Both the position numbers and the translations under genes were made by a program. Below are positions 52,145 to 61,426 of a stretch of DNA of 64,000 bases, piece by piece; positions within the stretch are counted from its first letter, which is position 1, and each line of letters begins with the position of its first letter. The DNA comes from Clostridiaceae bacterium Marseille-Q4143 (GTDB lineage Bacteria > Bacillota > Clostridia > Lachnospirales > Lachnospiraceae): the NCBI GenBank assembly GCA_018228645.1, contig CP073693.1, positions 1,802,253-1,866,252 of the forward strand, read 5' to 3'. Below the pieces are notes generated by a model. The model was not told where the DNA came from and searched no databases. It worked only from the letters and a program-made list of their open reading frames with translations.

Positions 52145-52523
52145 AGTGCACCGCTTTTATGAGCTTAGCAAGGAACTCTTCAGAAATAGAATCTTCGATC
52201 TCAATGGAGAACCCATTGATGTCCAGCTTCACCATGGAATAATTCGGGCGAATCGTGCAATTCGAGCGAATTGAACGAAGTTCAGTTATTTCGAGCGAAG
52301 AATCCGAATCTGCAACAGCAGGAATGGAAAGTGGAACAATATCAGGAAGTGCCTGATCGACGACTTCTTCTTTGAGGAGATGTTTCCAATAGATGTAAGT
52401 GTGAAAAGAAAAATGGTTTATTTCACACCATTGCCGGACGGTCAGACCACTGGCTTTCTGTGCTGCAAACCTGGCAGTCCACTCTTGAAGTTTTGCTTGA
52501 TGAAGTTTTTGTTTAGCGTTCAT
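52137..52523 (-). CDS. tnpA: IS66 accessory protein TnpA, second copy
   Basis: The 128-residue protein differs from the copy at 49,608 by only a few residues (HTYIYWKH for HTYNYWKH, ADSDSS for ADSNSS, LDINGFSIEIE for LGINGFSMEIE). It is intact but without a complete tnpB or tnpC beside it. The repeats are long enough to recombine with the first copy. Confidence 0.82.
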   Translation of the reverse strand: MNAKQKLHQAKLQEWTARFAAQKASGLTVRQWCEINHFSFHTYIYWKHLLKEEVVDQALPDIVPLSIPAVADSDSSLEITELRSIRSNCTIRPNYSMVKLDINGFSIEIEDSISEEFLAKLIKAVHYA

Positions 52524-52662
52524 GAGATAATCCTCCTGGATTAAAATAATATGCTTCGTACAAATCGAACGAATTGCGCGAAATCATGTTTAGATATGTT
52601 TGATGGAGCAATTGTCTCAGAAATATGCTATCATGAACAGGTACTGATTATTGAGGACTTAC

Positions 52663-52834
52663 GAAGTTCTGCCAGAACACACACGAAAAGCAAAGAAACT
52701 GGATGATAAGTAATAAGGCTGTGAGAACAGCCTACTATTTATTGGGGTACTTGAGTTTTACCGTTTACTTCAGGGGAAGCGGAGCCAGATAAAGATAATG
52801 AAATGAACAATTGAGTCAAGAAGGGAGAAAAAGA
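52663..52834 (+). other. Spacer with possible sugar-transferase tail remnant
   Basis: A hairpin (AGGCTGT-GAGA-ACAGCCT) is followed by a reading FRGSGAR and TAA at 52790-52792. The priming transferase of this locus ends FKGSGAK, so this may be the last scrap of a second priming-transferase gene. Nothing else seen. Confidence 0.3.
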
Positions 52835-54226
52835 ATGACAAGTATTGAACGGTTCTTAAAAAAAGAGGTGATGTGTAGAGAAACAATAAGTTGGTGGTTG
52901 GAATTAATAGTAAAAATAGGTATTTTGATAGTAGGTTTTTTGCAAGCCAGTTCGCTGTCTTTTGGTAAACCGATTATTTCTCTTTTTTTATGGCCAACTG
53001 TTGTATTGGGAGGTATTGTGCTTTTATTCAGGTTAATAAACTGGAAAAACTATTATCATTCAGCAAATTTTTTCCTTTTAGTATTTTTTTCTTTTAGTTA
53101 TCTGATTTCATCGGCTGTAAATATAAAATATGGATGGTATGACAATTTCCGTACATTAATATGGTGTATTTTCCTGTTCTTTATTGTGTATTGCTATGAC
53201 GAAAGTGAAAATATGCATAGTGTAAACAAGCAAAATAGAATTTTGATTGAAATCTATTTACTTGGTAATGCGGTGTTGTCAATTTTGAGTTTCTACTTTT
53301 TATTTATAGGTTATTCTAAAGTTTTCTATCCGGAACAAGCTCAAGGCGGTCCAATATATTATATTGGTTTTCAATGGGGAAGACTCTATGGTGCATATTG
53401 GGATGCCAATATTGGAGCTTTAATGTGCGTCGTGGCAATAATATTATCTCTTATTTGTTTCAGAAAAGAAAAAAAAGTTGTAGGACGTGTTCTGTATATA
53501 AGCAATATAATATTAGAAACATTGTATGTAGCTTTTTCTGATTCAAGAATGGGAAAATTGTGTTTATTTGTTGGGATAGGAGTTCTTACTTTTTCAACTT
53601 TAATAAAAGGGAAAAAAATTATAAAAACAATAATTTTAACCTTGATTATTTGTGCAATAACTATAATGCTTCCAACGATGATAAAGACAGGATATAACGG
53701 TTGGATTTCTATTAGCGAATCACAGTTGAATGGTGAGGAAAAGGAAAAAGTAGAACTTGGTAGAGAAGAGGAATATGAAGGAGATATCACAAATAGGCGG
53801 CTAGATATTTGGAAAAGCGCAATTGAAATTTTTACTCGTGACCCCTTGATAGGAGTTGGACATAATAATGTACTAGCTTATGTTCATGATAAACTGCCAG
53901 AGTCATATTTAATTAATAATGATCATATGGAATTCAGTAGTATGCATAATGAATTTATGGACATACTAGTAGGTCAGGGATTACTAGGTGAAGTCCTTTA
54001 CCTGATTTTGGCGATTAGATTTTGCATTTTAATTCTGAAAAAATGGAAGGTAATAATAAGTGATACGACTTGGAAAATTCAGGGATATTTTGCTATTATA
54101 GCAGTTATGGTTACAGCTACCTGTGTTATAACAGAAATAATATATGTTACATCGCCGATGTCTATGATGTTCTGGATGGTTTTGGGATATTTAGTGCGAA
54201 TAAATGAAAGAATATGTGATAATTAA
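52835..54226 (+). CDS. Wzy-like O-antigen polymerase/ligase family protein
   Basis: The ATG at 52835 is preceded by AAGGGAG; a TTG eight codons earlier lacks a site. The 463-residue protein has about eleven membrane segments and a large external loop near 300-390 with TNRRLDIWKSAIEIFTRDPLIGVGHNN and SSMHNEFMDILVGQGLLGE, which is the Wzy_C (RfaL/WaaL) signature. It probably polymerises the lipid-linked repeat units outside the membrane. Confidence 0.85.
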   Translation: MTSIERFLKKEVMCRETISWWLELIVKIGILIVGFLQASSLSFGKPIISLFLWPTVVLGGIVLLFRLINWKNYYHSANFFLLVFFSFSYLISSAVNIKYGWYDNFRTLIWCIFLFFIVYCYDESENMHSVNKQNRILIEIYLLGNAVLSILSFYFLFIGYSKVFYPEQAQGGPIYYIGFQWGRLYGAYWDANIGALMCVVAIILSLICFRKEKKVVGRVLYISNIILETLYVAFSDSRMGKLCLFVGIGVLTFSTLIKGKKIIKTIILTLIICAITIMLPTMIKTGYNGWISISESQLNGEEKEKVELGREEEYEGDITNRRLDIWKSAIEIFTRDPLIGVGHNNVLAYVHDKLPESYLINNDHMEFSSMHNEFMDILVGQGLLGEVLYLILAIRFCILILKKWKVIISDTTWKIQGYFAIIAVMVTATCVITEIIYVTSPMSMMFWMVLGYLVRINERICDN

Positions 54227-54252
54227 TTTCCTAATTATTATGAGAAAATATT

Positions 54253-55284
54253 ATGAATGAAAAAAGAATTTTATATTATGATATTTTAAATATTGCTGCA
54301 TGTATTGCAGTGATAACGCTACATCATAATGGTTTAGTACATACATTTTCTGAGACACGGTTATGGAGGGAATGCTTGCTAGCAGAGGTATGCTTTTTTT
54401 GGGCAGTACCGGTTTTTTTAATGCTTAGTGGAGCAACATTAATGGATTATAGAAAAAAGTATTCAACTAAGACTTTTTTCAAAAAAAGATTGATGAGGGT
54501 TGGTTTGCCGTGGCTCTTTTGGTCAATTGTTTTACTACTCTATAAATGTATAAGAGGAACTTATATTTTAGAGATTGGTGATTGGAGAGCGGTATTAGAT
54601 GCTGTTGTAAATTGTAAAATAGAACCAAGATACTGGTTTTTTCCAGTGATTATTGGAATATATATGTTTATGCCAATATTGTCATTTTGGGCAGATTCAA
54701 AATATAAAAAAATTTTATGGTATGCGATTAGCTGGTCAATTATAGCAAACGGAACAATGCCGATTTTGATTGATTTGTTTAAATTGCCCTATAATACAGC
54801 ATTTGAGAGTCCTTTTTCTGGGTATTACGTTTTTGTTATTTTAGGATATTTATTATCGACAACTGAAATAAAGAAAGAGGTAAGGAAGCTAATTTATTGT
54901 TTGGGAATAGCGTGTGCTGTGATACGTTATGTTGGAATCTATTATTTGAGTATGCGTGATGGAGTAAAAAATACGCTACTGTTTGACTATGGGCAATTTC
55001 ATTCGTTTTTTTTGGCAATGGCGATATTTGTTTTTGTAAAATATGTAAAGTGGGATCATATAATTAATCCGAAGATACAGAGAGGAATTACTCGACTTGC
55101 AGGGTGTAGTCTTGGTATTTATTTGATTCATATACCAATAATGAACTTAGAGCTAAAATGGTTTAATGTTTGGGAAGGAGATTTTGCGTGGAGAACGGTA
55201 TTTGTGTTGGTAACATATATAATCTGTCTGGCAATTGTGTGGGGGGGAAAAACAATTCCGGGGGTGAGAAAGCTGTTTCCGTAA
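54253..55284 (+). CDS. Acyltransferase-3 family sugar O-acyltransferase
   Basis: The 343-residue protein has about ten membrane helices and the opening YYDILNIAACIAVITLHHNG with the catalytic His, then FFWAVPVFLMLSGATLM and a typical KKRLMRVGLPWLFWS stretch. It likely O-acetylates a sugar of the glycan (WecH/OafA group). A broken relative lies at 60,804-61,411. Confidence 0.85.
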   Translation: MNEKRILYYDILNIAACIAVITLHHNGLVHTFSETRLWRECLLAEVCFFWAVPVFLMLSGATLMDYRKKYSTKTFFKKRLMRVGLPWLFWSIVLLLYKCIRGTYILEIGDWRAVLDAVVNCKIEPRYWFFPVIIGIYMFMPILSFWADSKYKKILWYAISWSIIANGTMPILIDLFKLPYNTAFESPFSGYYVFVILGYLLSTTEIKKEVRKLIYCLGIACAVIRYVGIYYLSMRDGVKNTLLFDYGQFHSFFLAMAIFVFVKYVKWDHIINPKIQRGITRLAGCSLGIYLIHIPIMNLELKWFNVWEGDFAWRTVFVLVTYIICLAIVWGGKTIPGVRKLFP

Positions 55285-55328
55285 AAGCAAAAGAACCAAT
55301 TCAAAGGAAGGTTTATACGTGATTATAT

Positions 55329-56435
55329 ATGAATGTTTTAATAGGTTATCTGATAGATGGAAAAAGCAGTGGAATAGATAAATATATTATAAGAATGTTG
55401 GGTACTTTAAAGGAAAAAGATATAAAATTTTCCTGCCTTACAAATGCGAAGACGGCAGATCTCCAAAAAGTGTTTTCAAACTATCCGGGAATACAGATTA
55501 TTGAGATACCTTCTTTAAAGCATCCTCTGAAACAGTTTCAATTTCTTTGTGAACTGATGAAGAAAAATGCATATGATGAGGTATATCTTAATATTTCAGA
55601 ATCATTTAATTGTATTACTGCAGTAGCTGCTTCATATTGTCATATAAACAGAATTATTGTACATAGCCACAGTACGCAACCTGGTGGGAGAAAATTCGTG
55701 AAAAGAATGTCGAGAAAGTTTCTGCATGAAATAATTCGACCATTTTGGCAATATATTGCAACTGATTATAGAGCCTGCTCGGAAGAAGCAGGTAAATGGA
55801 TGTTTACAAAAAAAATACGAAATAGTGGACGCTATGAAGTAATTCCCAATGTCATTGACAGTAGTAGATTCATTTATAATGAAGATACCAGAAAAAGAAT
55901 GCGGGTGGATCTTGGTATTGATGATAGATTTGTAGTAGGACATGTGGGAAGTTTTTCATATGCAAAAAATAATTTCTTCTTATTGGAAATAATACGGGAA
56001 TTGAGAAAAAGAATTCCAGAGGCAGTTTTGCTATCTGCTGGAGCTGGAGAAGATTTTGATGCAGTCTGTGAAAAAGCAGAAGCGGATGGATTAATGGATA
56101 ACATTATTTTTTTAGGTATCAGAAGTGATGTACCTGATTTGATGCAGGCAATGGATTGTTTTGTAATGCCATCCAGGTTTGAGGGACAACCTATCGTTGC
56201 AATAGAAGCACAGGCATCAGGAATGCCGGTGTTTATAAGCAATACAATTCCAAATAATGCAATTCTCAGTGAACATTGTTTTAAAATTCCTATAGATAAC
56301 GGGGCAGGAATATGGGCAGATGAAATTGTGAGGCATAAAGAAGAAAAACATGTGGATATAAGAAAATATCCATTGAATGATAAATTGTGTGATGCAGAAA
56401 AACAGGCAAAACAGATACAAAGTCTGTTTATATAG
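55329..56435 (+). CDS. Glycosyltransferase family 1/4
   Basis: The 368-residue GT-B enzyme has a C-terminal nucleotide-sugar domain with VGHVGSFSYAKNNFFLLEI, FLGIRSDVPDLMQAMDCFVMPSRFEGQPIVAIEAQASGMPV (EX7E motif). It adds a sugar to the lipid-linked repeat unit in the cytosol. First of four transferases in a row. Confidence 0.88.
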   Translation: MNVLIGYLIDGKSSGIDKYIIRMLGTLKEKDIKFSCLTNAKTADLQKVFSNYPGIQIIEIPSLKHPLKQFQFLCELMKKNAYDEVYLNISESFNCITAVAASYCHINRIIVHSHSTQPGGRKFVKRMSRKFLHEIIRPFWQYIATDYRACSEEAGKWMFTKKIRNSGRYEVIPNVIDSSRFIYNEDTRKRMRVDLGIDDRFVVGHVGSFSYAKNNFFLLEIIRELRKRIPEAVLLSAGAGEDFDAVCEKAEADGLMDNIIFLGIRSDVPDLMQAMDCFVMPSRFEGQPIVAIEAQASGMPVFISNTIPNNAILSEHCFKIPIDNGAGIWADEIVRHKEEKHVDIRKYPLNDKLCDAEKQAKQIQSLFI

Positions 56436-56451
56436 TTACGAGGGGAATATA

Positions 56452-57453
56452 ATGATGGAAAAAATTTTGAGTATATCAGTTGCAGCCTATAATCTTGAGA
56501 ATATGATACGGCAGTGTTTAGATTCTTTTGTGGAAGATGAAATATTGAAAAAGGTGGAGGTGCTTGTAACAGATGATGGATCGAAAGACAATACAAGAGA
56601 AATAGTGAAAGAATATGAAGATAAATATCCCGGAAGTTTTAAATTGATCGCGCAAAAAAATGCAGGACCAGGCTCTACTGTAAATAGTGGACTTCTTCAC
56701 GCAACAGGGAAATATTTTCGTATGGTGGATGGTGATGATTGGGTAGACACCGAAGAGATGACAGAATATCTGAAATATCTTGAAGAACATGATACGGATA
56801 TGGTCTGTACAAATTATACATGTGTAGATAATGTAACAGGAGAAAAACGGAAAAACAGAATGCAGGTGACTACGTGGGAAAGGGAAATGATTTTCCAGGA
56901 CGTAGCGGGAAGTATACAATTGGAAATGCATAATGTTACATTCAGAACAGAAATTTTAAAGAAAAATAAGATCATTCTGGATAATGGATTCTATACTGAT
57001 ACGGAATATTTACTTTTACCGGTACCATATATTAAAACGATTGCATTTTTGGATAAGAATATCTATATGTATCGGGTATCTTTGGATACACAAAGTATAA
57101 ATATTAAAAGCTTGCAAAAAAATGTGCAGATGCATAGAATTGTGTTAAATCGGTTATTAGAAGAATATGAGAAATATAGACAGTCAGATGATTGGAATGA
57201 GTCAATTGGAAAATATTATTGCGCGAGAATTGCCTATATAACAGGTACGCAATTGAGTATTTATTTGTCATTTACAGATCCAAATAAATATAAAAAAATG
57301 ACGCAGGAACTGGTGAAGTCGATAAAAGATGAACATGTAGATGTTTACAGGAATATTATGAAACTGAAAACATTTAAGTTATTGGTTTGGTCTAATTTTT
57401 TAACATTTAATGTGATTTCGAAAATGCATAGAAAGCGGTTAGGACTGAAATAG
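56452..57453 (+). CDS. Glycosyltransferase family 2
   Basis: The start at 56452 (or the next ATG) follows GAGGGG and overlaps nothing in frame. The 333-residue GT-A enzyme opens LSISVAAYNLENMIRQCLDSF and has the metal motif FRMVDGDDWVD. The C-terminal half is helical with a basic end. Cytosolic or peripheral sugar transfer to the repeat unit. Confidence 0.87.
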   Translation: MMEKILSISVAAYNLENMIRQCLDSFVEDEILKKVEVLVTDDGSKDNTREIVKEYEDKYPGSFKLIAQKNAGPGSTVNSGLLHATGKYFRMVDGDDWVDTEEMTEYLKYLEEHDTDMVCTNYTCVDNVTGEKRKNRMQVTTWEREMIFQDVAGSIQLEMHNVTFRTEILKKNKIILDNGFYTDTEYLLLPVPYIKTIAFLDKNIYMYRVSLDTQSINIKSLQKNVQMHRIVLNRLLEEYEKYRQSDDWNESIGKYYCARIAYITGTQLSIYLSFTDPNKYKKMTQELVKSIKDEHVDVYRNIMKLKTFKLLVWSNFLTFNVISKMHRKRLGLK

Positions 57454-57465
57454 AGAGGTATTAAG

Positions 57466-58269
57466 ATGGAAAGTAAATTTCCAAAAATTCAGATTATTGT
57501 TGCTACACATAAGAAATACATGATGCCAACGGATAAAATGTATTTACCTCTTCAGGTGGGAGCTGAAGGCAAAAAAGATCTTGGTTACGCAAGAGATAAT
57601 GTAGGTGAGAATATATCAGAAAAAAATGCCAGTTACTGTGAATTAACAGGATTATATTGGGCGTGGAAAAATCTGGATGCAGATTATCTCGGATTGGTTC
57701 ATTATCGTAGACATTTTGGAAGAAAAAGAGGAAAAACATTAAAGGGAGTATTATCTTATCAAGATTTGTATTTAATGACTGAGAAATACAAAATTTTTGT
57801 ACCTAAAAAAAGAAGATACTTTGTTGAATCACTCTATTCACATTATGATCACACACATTATGCAGAACATTTAGATATAACGAGAAGTATAATTGAAGAA
57901 AAATATCCGCAGTATTTATCCAGCTTTGACAAAATTATGAAACATACGTATGGATATATGTTCAATATGTGTATTATGCGAAGAGACTATTTTGATAAGT
58001 ATTGTACATGGTTATTTGAAATATTATTCGAACTTGAAAGGCATGTAGATGCAAAAAATCTTTCAACTTTTCAAGGACGTTTCTTTGGAAGAGTTAGTGA
58101 GATTATCTTTAACGTATGGATAGATACTCTGTTGCAATCAGGTGAGTTATCAAAACATGAGTTAAAGGAATTGCCATATTTTCATGTGGAGAGAATCAAT
58201 TGGCTGAAAAAAGGCAGTGCATTTTTAGAGGCCAAATTTGCTCATCAGAAGTATAAGGGAAGTTTTTAA
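57466..58269 (+). CDS. DUF4422 glycosyltransferase
   Basis: The 267-residue protein has the DUF4422 pattern: IQIIVATHKKYMMPTD, NASYCELTGLYWAWKNLDADYLGLVHYRRHFG and HYDHTHYAEHLD. These proteins are glycosyltransferases of surface-polysaccharide loci (galactopyranose or galactofuranose transfer has been reported for some). Thirteen bases after the previous gene. Confidence 0.85.
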   Translation: MESKFPKIQIIVATHKKYMMPTDKMYLPLQVGAEGKKDLGYARDNVGENISEKNASYCELTGLYWAWKNLDADYLGLVHYRRHFGRKRGKTLKGVLSYQDLYLMTEKYKIFVPKKRRYFVESLYSHYDHTHYAEHLDITRSIIEEKYPQYLSSFDKIMKHTYGYMFNMCIMRRDYFDKYCTWLFEILFELERHVDAKNLSTFQGRFFGRVSEIIFNVWIDTLLQSGELSKHELKELPYFHVERINWLKKGSAFLEAKFAHQKYKGSF

Positions 58270-58270
58270 A

Positions 58271-59245
58271 ATGCAAGAGTTGATATCTGTAATTTTACCT
58301 GTTTATAATGTAGAAAAGTATTTGTTGAAATGTATGATTTCACTTTTTGAACAAACATATTCAAATCTGGAATTCATTATTGTGGATGATGGGTCGGAAA
58401 AAGTATGTGCCGAATTATGCGATAGTTTTTTACAGAAAGATGATCGCGTGGTTGTTTATCATAAAATGAATGGTGGATTATCTGACGCAAGAAATTATGG
58501 AATTGAAAGAGCAAATGGAGAGTATATCACTTGCATTGATCCGGATGATTATGTTGACAAAGATTATATTGAATATTTGTATCGAACTTTAAAAAAATAT
58601 GAGTGTAGAATGTCGATTTGTCAACATCGGGTAATTTACGACAATGGAAATAAAAAGGATTTTGGAAATAGTGGTGATGAGGTAGTCAAAACAGAAGACT
58701 GTTTGGAAAGAATGCTTTATCATGAAGTGATAGATACATCAGCATGGGCAAAATTGTATCATAAATCGCTTTTTCAAAATGTTAAGTATCCATATGGTAA
58801 ATTGTATGAAGATATAGGAACCACATATGCCCTGATGTTGCAGTGTGATCATATTGCGGTTGGATATGAGTCTAAATATAATTACATTTTTCACAGTAAT
58901 TCAATTGTAAATGGGACTTTTAAACTAAGCAAATTTGATTTGCTGGAGATGACGGATAAAATGGCAGGAGATGTGTTAAGCGTATATCCTGATCTGGCAA
59001 ATGCAGTTCGGCGGAGACAAGTGTATGCAAGAATCAGTACACTTAATCAAATGTTAAATGTGACTCAGTATGAAAAAGAAAAAAAACAATTAATAAATTA
59101 TATTTTGAAATATCGTATGAATATTTTAAAAAACAAGAAAGCACCAAAAAGAGATAAAATAGCAATTATCCTGCTTGGAGTCAGCTATAAACTATATCGT
59201 ACTTGCTGGCTTGAATACTTGCGCTTAGTAAAAGGAATGGAGTAA
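58271..59245 (+). CDS. Glycosyltransferase family 2
   Basis: The ATG at 58271 lies two bases after the previous stop; a longer reading from 58238 overlaps that gene. The 324-residue GT-A enzyme begins ISVILPVYNVEKYLLKCM and has VDDGSE and CIDPDDYVDKDY (metal motif). One more transferase of the repeat-unit assembly. Confidence 0.87.
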   Translation: MQELISVILPVYNVEKYLLKCMISLFEQTYSNLEFIIVDDGSEKVCAELCDSFLQKDDRVVVYHKMNGGLSDARNYGIERANGEYITCIDPDDYVDKDYIEYLYRTLKKYECRMSICQHRVIYDNGNKKDFGNSGDEVVKTEDCLERMLYHEVIDTSAWAKLYHKSLFQNVKYPYGKLYEDIGTTYALMLQCDHIAVGYESKYNYIFHSNSIVNGTFKLSKFDLLEMTDKMAGDVLSVYPDLANAVRRRQVYARISTLNQMLNVTQYEKEKKQLINYILKYRMNILKNKKAPKRDKIAIILLGVSYKLYRTCWLEYLRLVKGME

Positions 59246-59246
59246 A

Positions 59247-60707
59247 ATGCAGAAATCAATTAAAAAGAATTTCATAATGAATGCTATTCTTACGATGTCT
59301 AGCATGATTTTTCCATTGATTACATTTCCATATGTATCAAGAATTTTGCTCCCGCTTGGAACAGGAAAAGTGGCATTTGCAACATCGGTTGTTACATATT
59401 TTTCAATGTTTTCACAATTGGGAATTCCAACATATGGAATTCGAGCCTGTGCACAGGTAAGAGATGATAAGGAAGAATTATCAAGAACTGTACAGGAACT
59501 GTTTTTAATCAATTTTTTTATAATGATAATTGCATATATTGCTTTGTTTATTGCAATTCAGAATGTGCCAAGACTGAGATCAGATAAAACACTTTTTTTA
59601 GTCATTAGTACATTGATTTTCTTTAATGCAATTGGTATGGAATGGCTTTTTAAAGCATTAGAGGAATACACGTATATTACAGTACGATCGATTATCTTTA
59701 AGATTATATCTGTAGGGGCTATGTTTTTATTGGTTAGGAAGCAGGAAGATTATGTGATATATGGTGCTATCTCTATTTTTGCATCATCTGCGTCCAATGT
59801 ATTTAATTTCTTTTATGCACGAAGGTACGTGTCTTTAAAATTGAAGTCCAGGTACAATTTTAGAAGGCATTTACAACCTGTTATGATTTTTTTCGCTATG
59901 TCCTGTGCAACGACTATCTATACAAACTTGGATACAGCTATGCTGGGATTTATGAAGTCGGATGAAGATGTTGGATATTATAATGCAGCAACTAAAATCA
60001 AGACAATATTAGTCAATATTATTACATCTCTCGGAACCGTGCTTCTGCCAAGAGCGTCTTATTATGTAGAACAGGGATTAAAGGATGATTTTGAAAAAAT
60101 ATCCAGAAAAGCGATTAACTGTGTATGTGTTGCATCAATACCGATGGTTATTTATTTCACAATTTTTTCAAAGGAAGCAGTTTATTTTCTGTCAGGAACC
60201 GCATATGATGGTTCTGTCTTATCTATGCAGTTATTGATGCCTACGATTTTATTTATAGGATTAACGAATATCATGGGAATACAGATAATGGTGCCATTAA
60301 ACCATGAAAAATGGGTGCTGTATTCTGTGATACTTGGGGCAGTTGTTGATTTGATCATAAATGTATTGTTGATTCCGTCGATGGCCTCTGCGGGGGCAGC
60401 AATAGGAACTATGTTGGCGGAAGCTGCTGTCTTGATTTATCAATACGCAAAAATGAAGAAATTAATGAATAATTTGTTCGAAGATGTTCACTGGAGTCCA
60501 GTTATATGTGGAACAGTAATTGCTACAATTGCCGTTATAGGGATAAAAATAGTTACAATGAGAATTTTTGTCAAGCTTATAATTTCGGCGAGCATTTTTT
60601 TTGGAATCTATGGATTGATACTTATAGCAATGAAAGAACCAATTGTGACAGAAGTGAAAGAGCAGTTCTTTTCTAAAATTAAGTCCTCAAACATGGGTAC
60701 TAGATAA
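59247..60707 (+). CDS. Oligosaccharide flippase (Wzx-like)
   Basis: The 486-residue protein has about twelve to fourteen membrane helices and the MOP-family opening FIMNAILTMSSMIFPLITFPYVSRIL with GIPTYGIRACAQVRDD. It exports the lipid-linked repeat unit. The last eight codons (SSNMGTR and before) come from an IS66-derived insert that starts at about 60,679, so the native C-terminus has been replaced; this probably does not harm function. Confidence 0.88.
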   Translation: MQKSIKKNFIMNAILTMSSMIFPLITFPYVSRILLPLGTGKVAFATSVVTYFSMFSQLGIPTYGIRACAQVRDDKEELSRTVQELFLINFFIMIIAYIALFIAIQNVPRLRSDKTLFLVISTLIFFNAIGMEWLFKALEEYTYITVRSIIFKIISVGAMFLLVRKQEDYVIYGAISIFASSASNVFNFFYARRYVSLKLKSRYNFRRHLQPVMIFFAMSCATTIYTNLDTAMLGFMKSDEDVGYYNAATKIKTILVNIITSLGTVLLPRASYYVEQGLKDDFEKISRKAINCVCVASIPMVIYFTIFSKEAVYFLSGTAYDGSVLSMQLLMPTILFIGLTNIMGIQIMVPLNHEKWVLYSVILGAVVDLIINVLLIPSMASAGAAIGTMLAEAAVLIYQYAKMKKLMNNLFEDVHWSPVICGTVIATIAVIGIKIVTMRIFVKLIISASIFFGIYGLILIAMKEPIVTEVKEQFFSKIKSSNMGTR

Positions 60708-60777
60708 GCGAAAATCTCCGTATTTTCAAGAATTAAAATGTGGTATTGCGAACAGGTGTCGATTATTGAAGACTTAT
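60679..60777. repeat. Short IS66-derived MITE-like insert
   Basis: Begins TTAAGTCCTCAAACATGGGT and ends TCGATTATTGAAGACTTATC. Both ends match those of IS66 copy 2 but only about 100 bases lie between. It supplies the stop codon of the flippase gene. Confidence 0.65.
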
Positions 60778-60803
60778 CATTTTAAATTTATAGGAAAACA
60801 GAT

Positions 60804-61411
60804 ATGAAAAGTACAAAGAGAATTTTGTATTATGATCTGTTGAATATTGCCGCATGTATTGTGGTATCGTAGGATATGGAATTTGGATAAATGGAATGGT
60901 TCCGAGCTTGTGTGCCCTTGCAGGAATTCAGTGGAATAGCGCATTTAATATGCCGTTGAGCGGATACTATATGTTTGTGATACTGGGATATTTGTTGTCA
61001 ACAACAGAAGTACCACCCCCAAAATGGCGGATAGGAATTTATATAACAGGTATCTGCTGTGCACTGATACGTTATAGTGGGGTGTACTTTCTTAGTATGC
61101 GTGATGGAGAGAAGGACACATTGTTGTTCGATTATGGACAATTTCATTCTTTTGGTCTTGCAATCGCTGTCTTTGTGTTTTTTAGATCCATAAAATGGAA
61201 CAAAATATTCAGCGAATCCATACAGAATATTATTTCCAGAATCGCAGGCTGCAGTCTCTGAATATACTTGATTCATAAGCAGATCATGCAATTGCAGCTA
61301 AGAAGATCAGTTCGTATGGAGAACGGCAGGGATTTTGTTAACGTATGTAATTTGCTTGAGCATTGTATTGGTAGTAAAAAAATCTCGGTTTTGAAAAAAG
61401 TATTTACGTAG
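60804..61411 (+). pseudogene. Acyltransferase-3 pseudogene with internal deletion
   Basis: The first 20 codons (STKRILYYDLLNIAACIV) match the start of the acyltransferase at 54,253. The text then jumps to about residue 150 of it (YGIWINGMVPSLCALAGI), with loss of about 130 codons and a shift of frame. The later part (LSGYYMFVILGYLLSTTEV, SMRDGEKDTLLFDYGQFHSF) is close to the paralogue and ends early at TGA after AGCSL, with IYLIHKQIM beyond. Clearly a dead duplicate. Confidence 0.85.
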
Positions 61412-61426
61412 AGAGGATAATGTATA

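Larger units (their letters stand above)
52053..52662. mobile_element. IS66 copy 3, right-end fragment
   Basis: This is a nearly identical direct repeat of about 49,530-50,133: start of tnpB, all of tnpA, and the outer end TATTGAGGACTTAC (to 52,662). The left part is lost at the IS3 junction. Confidence 0.8.
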
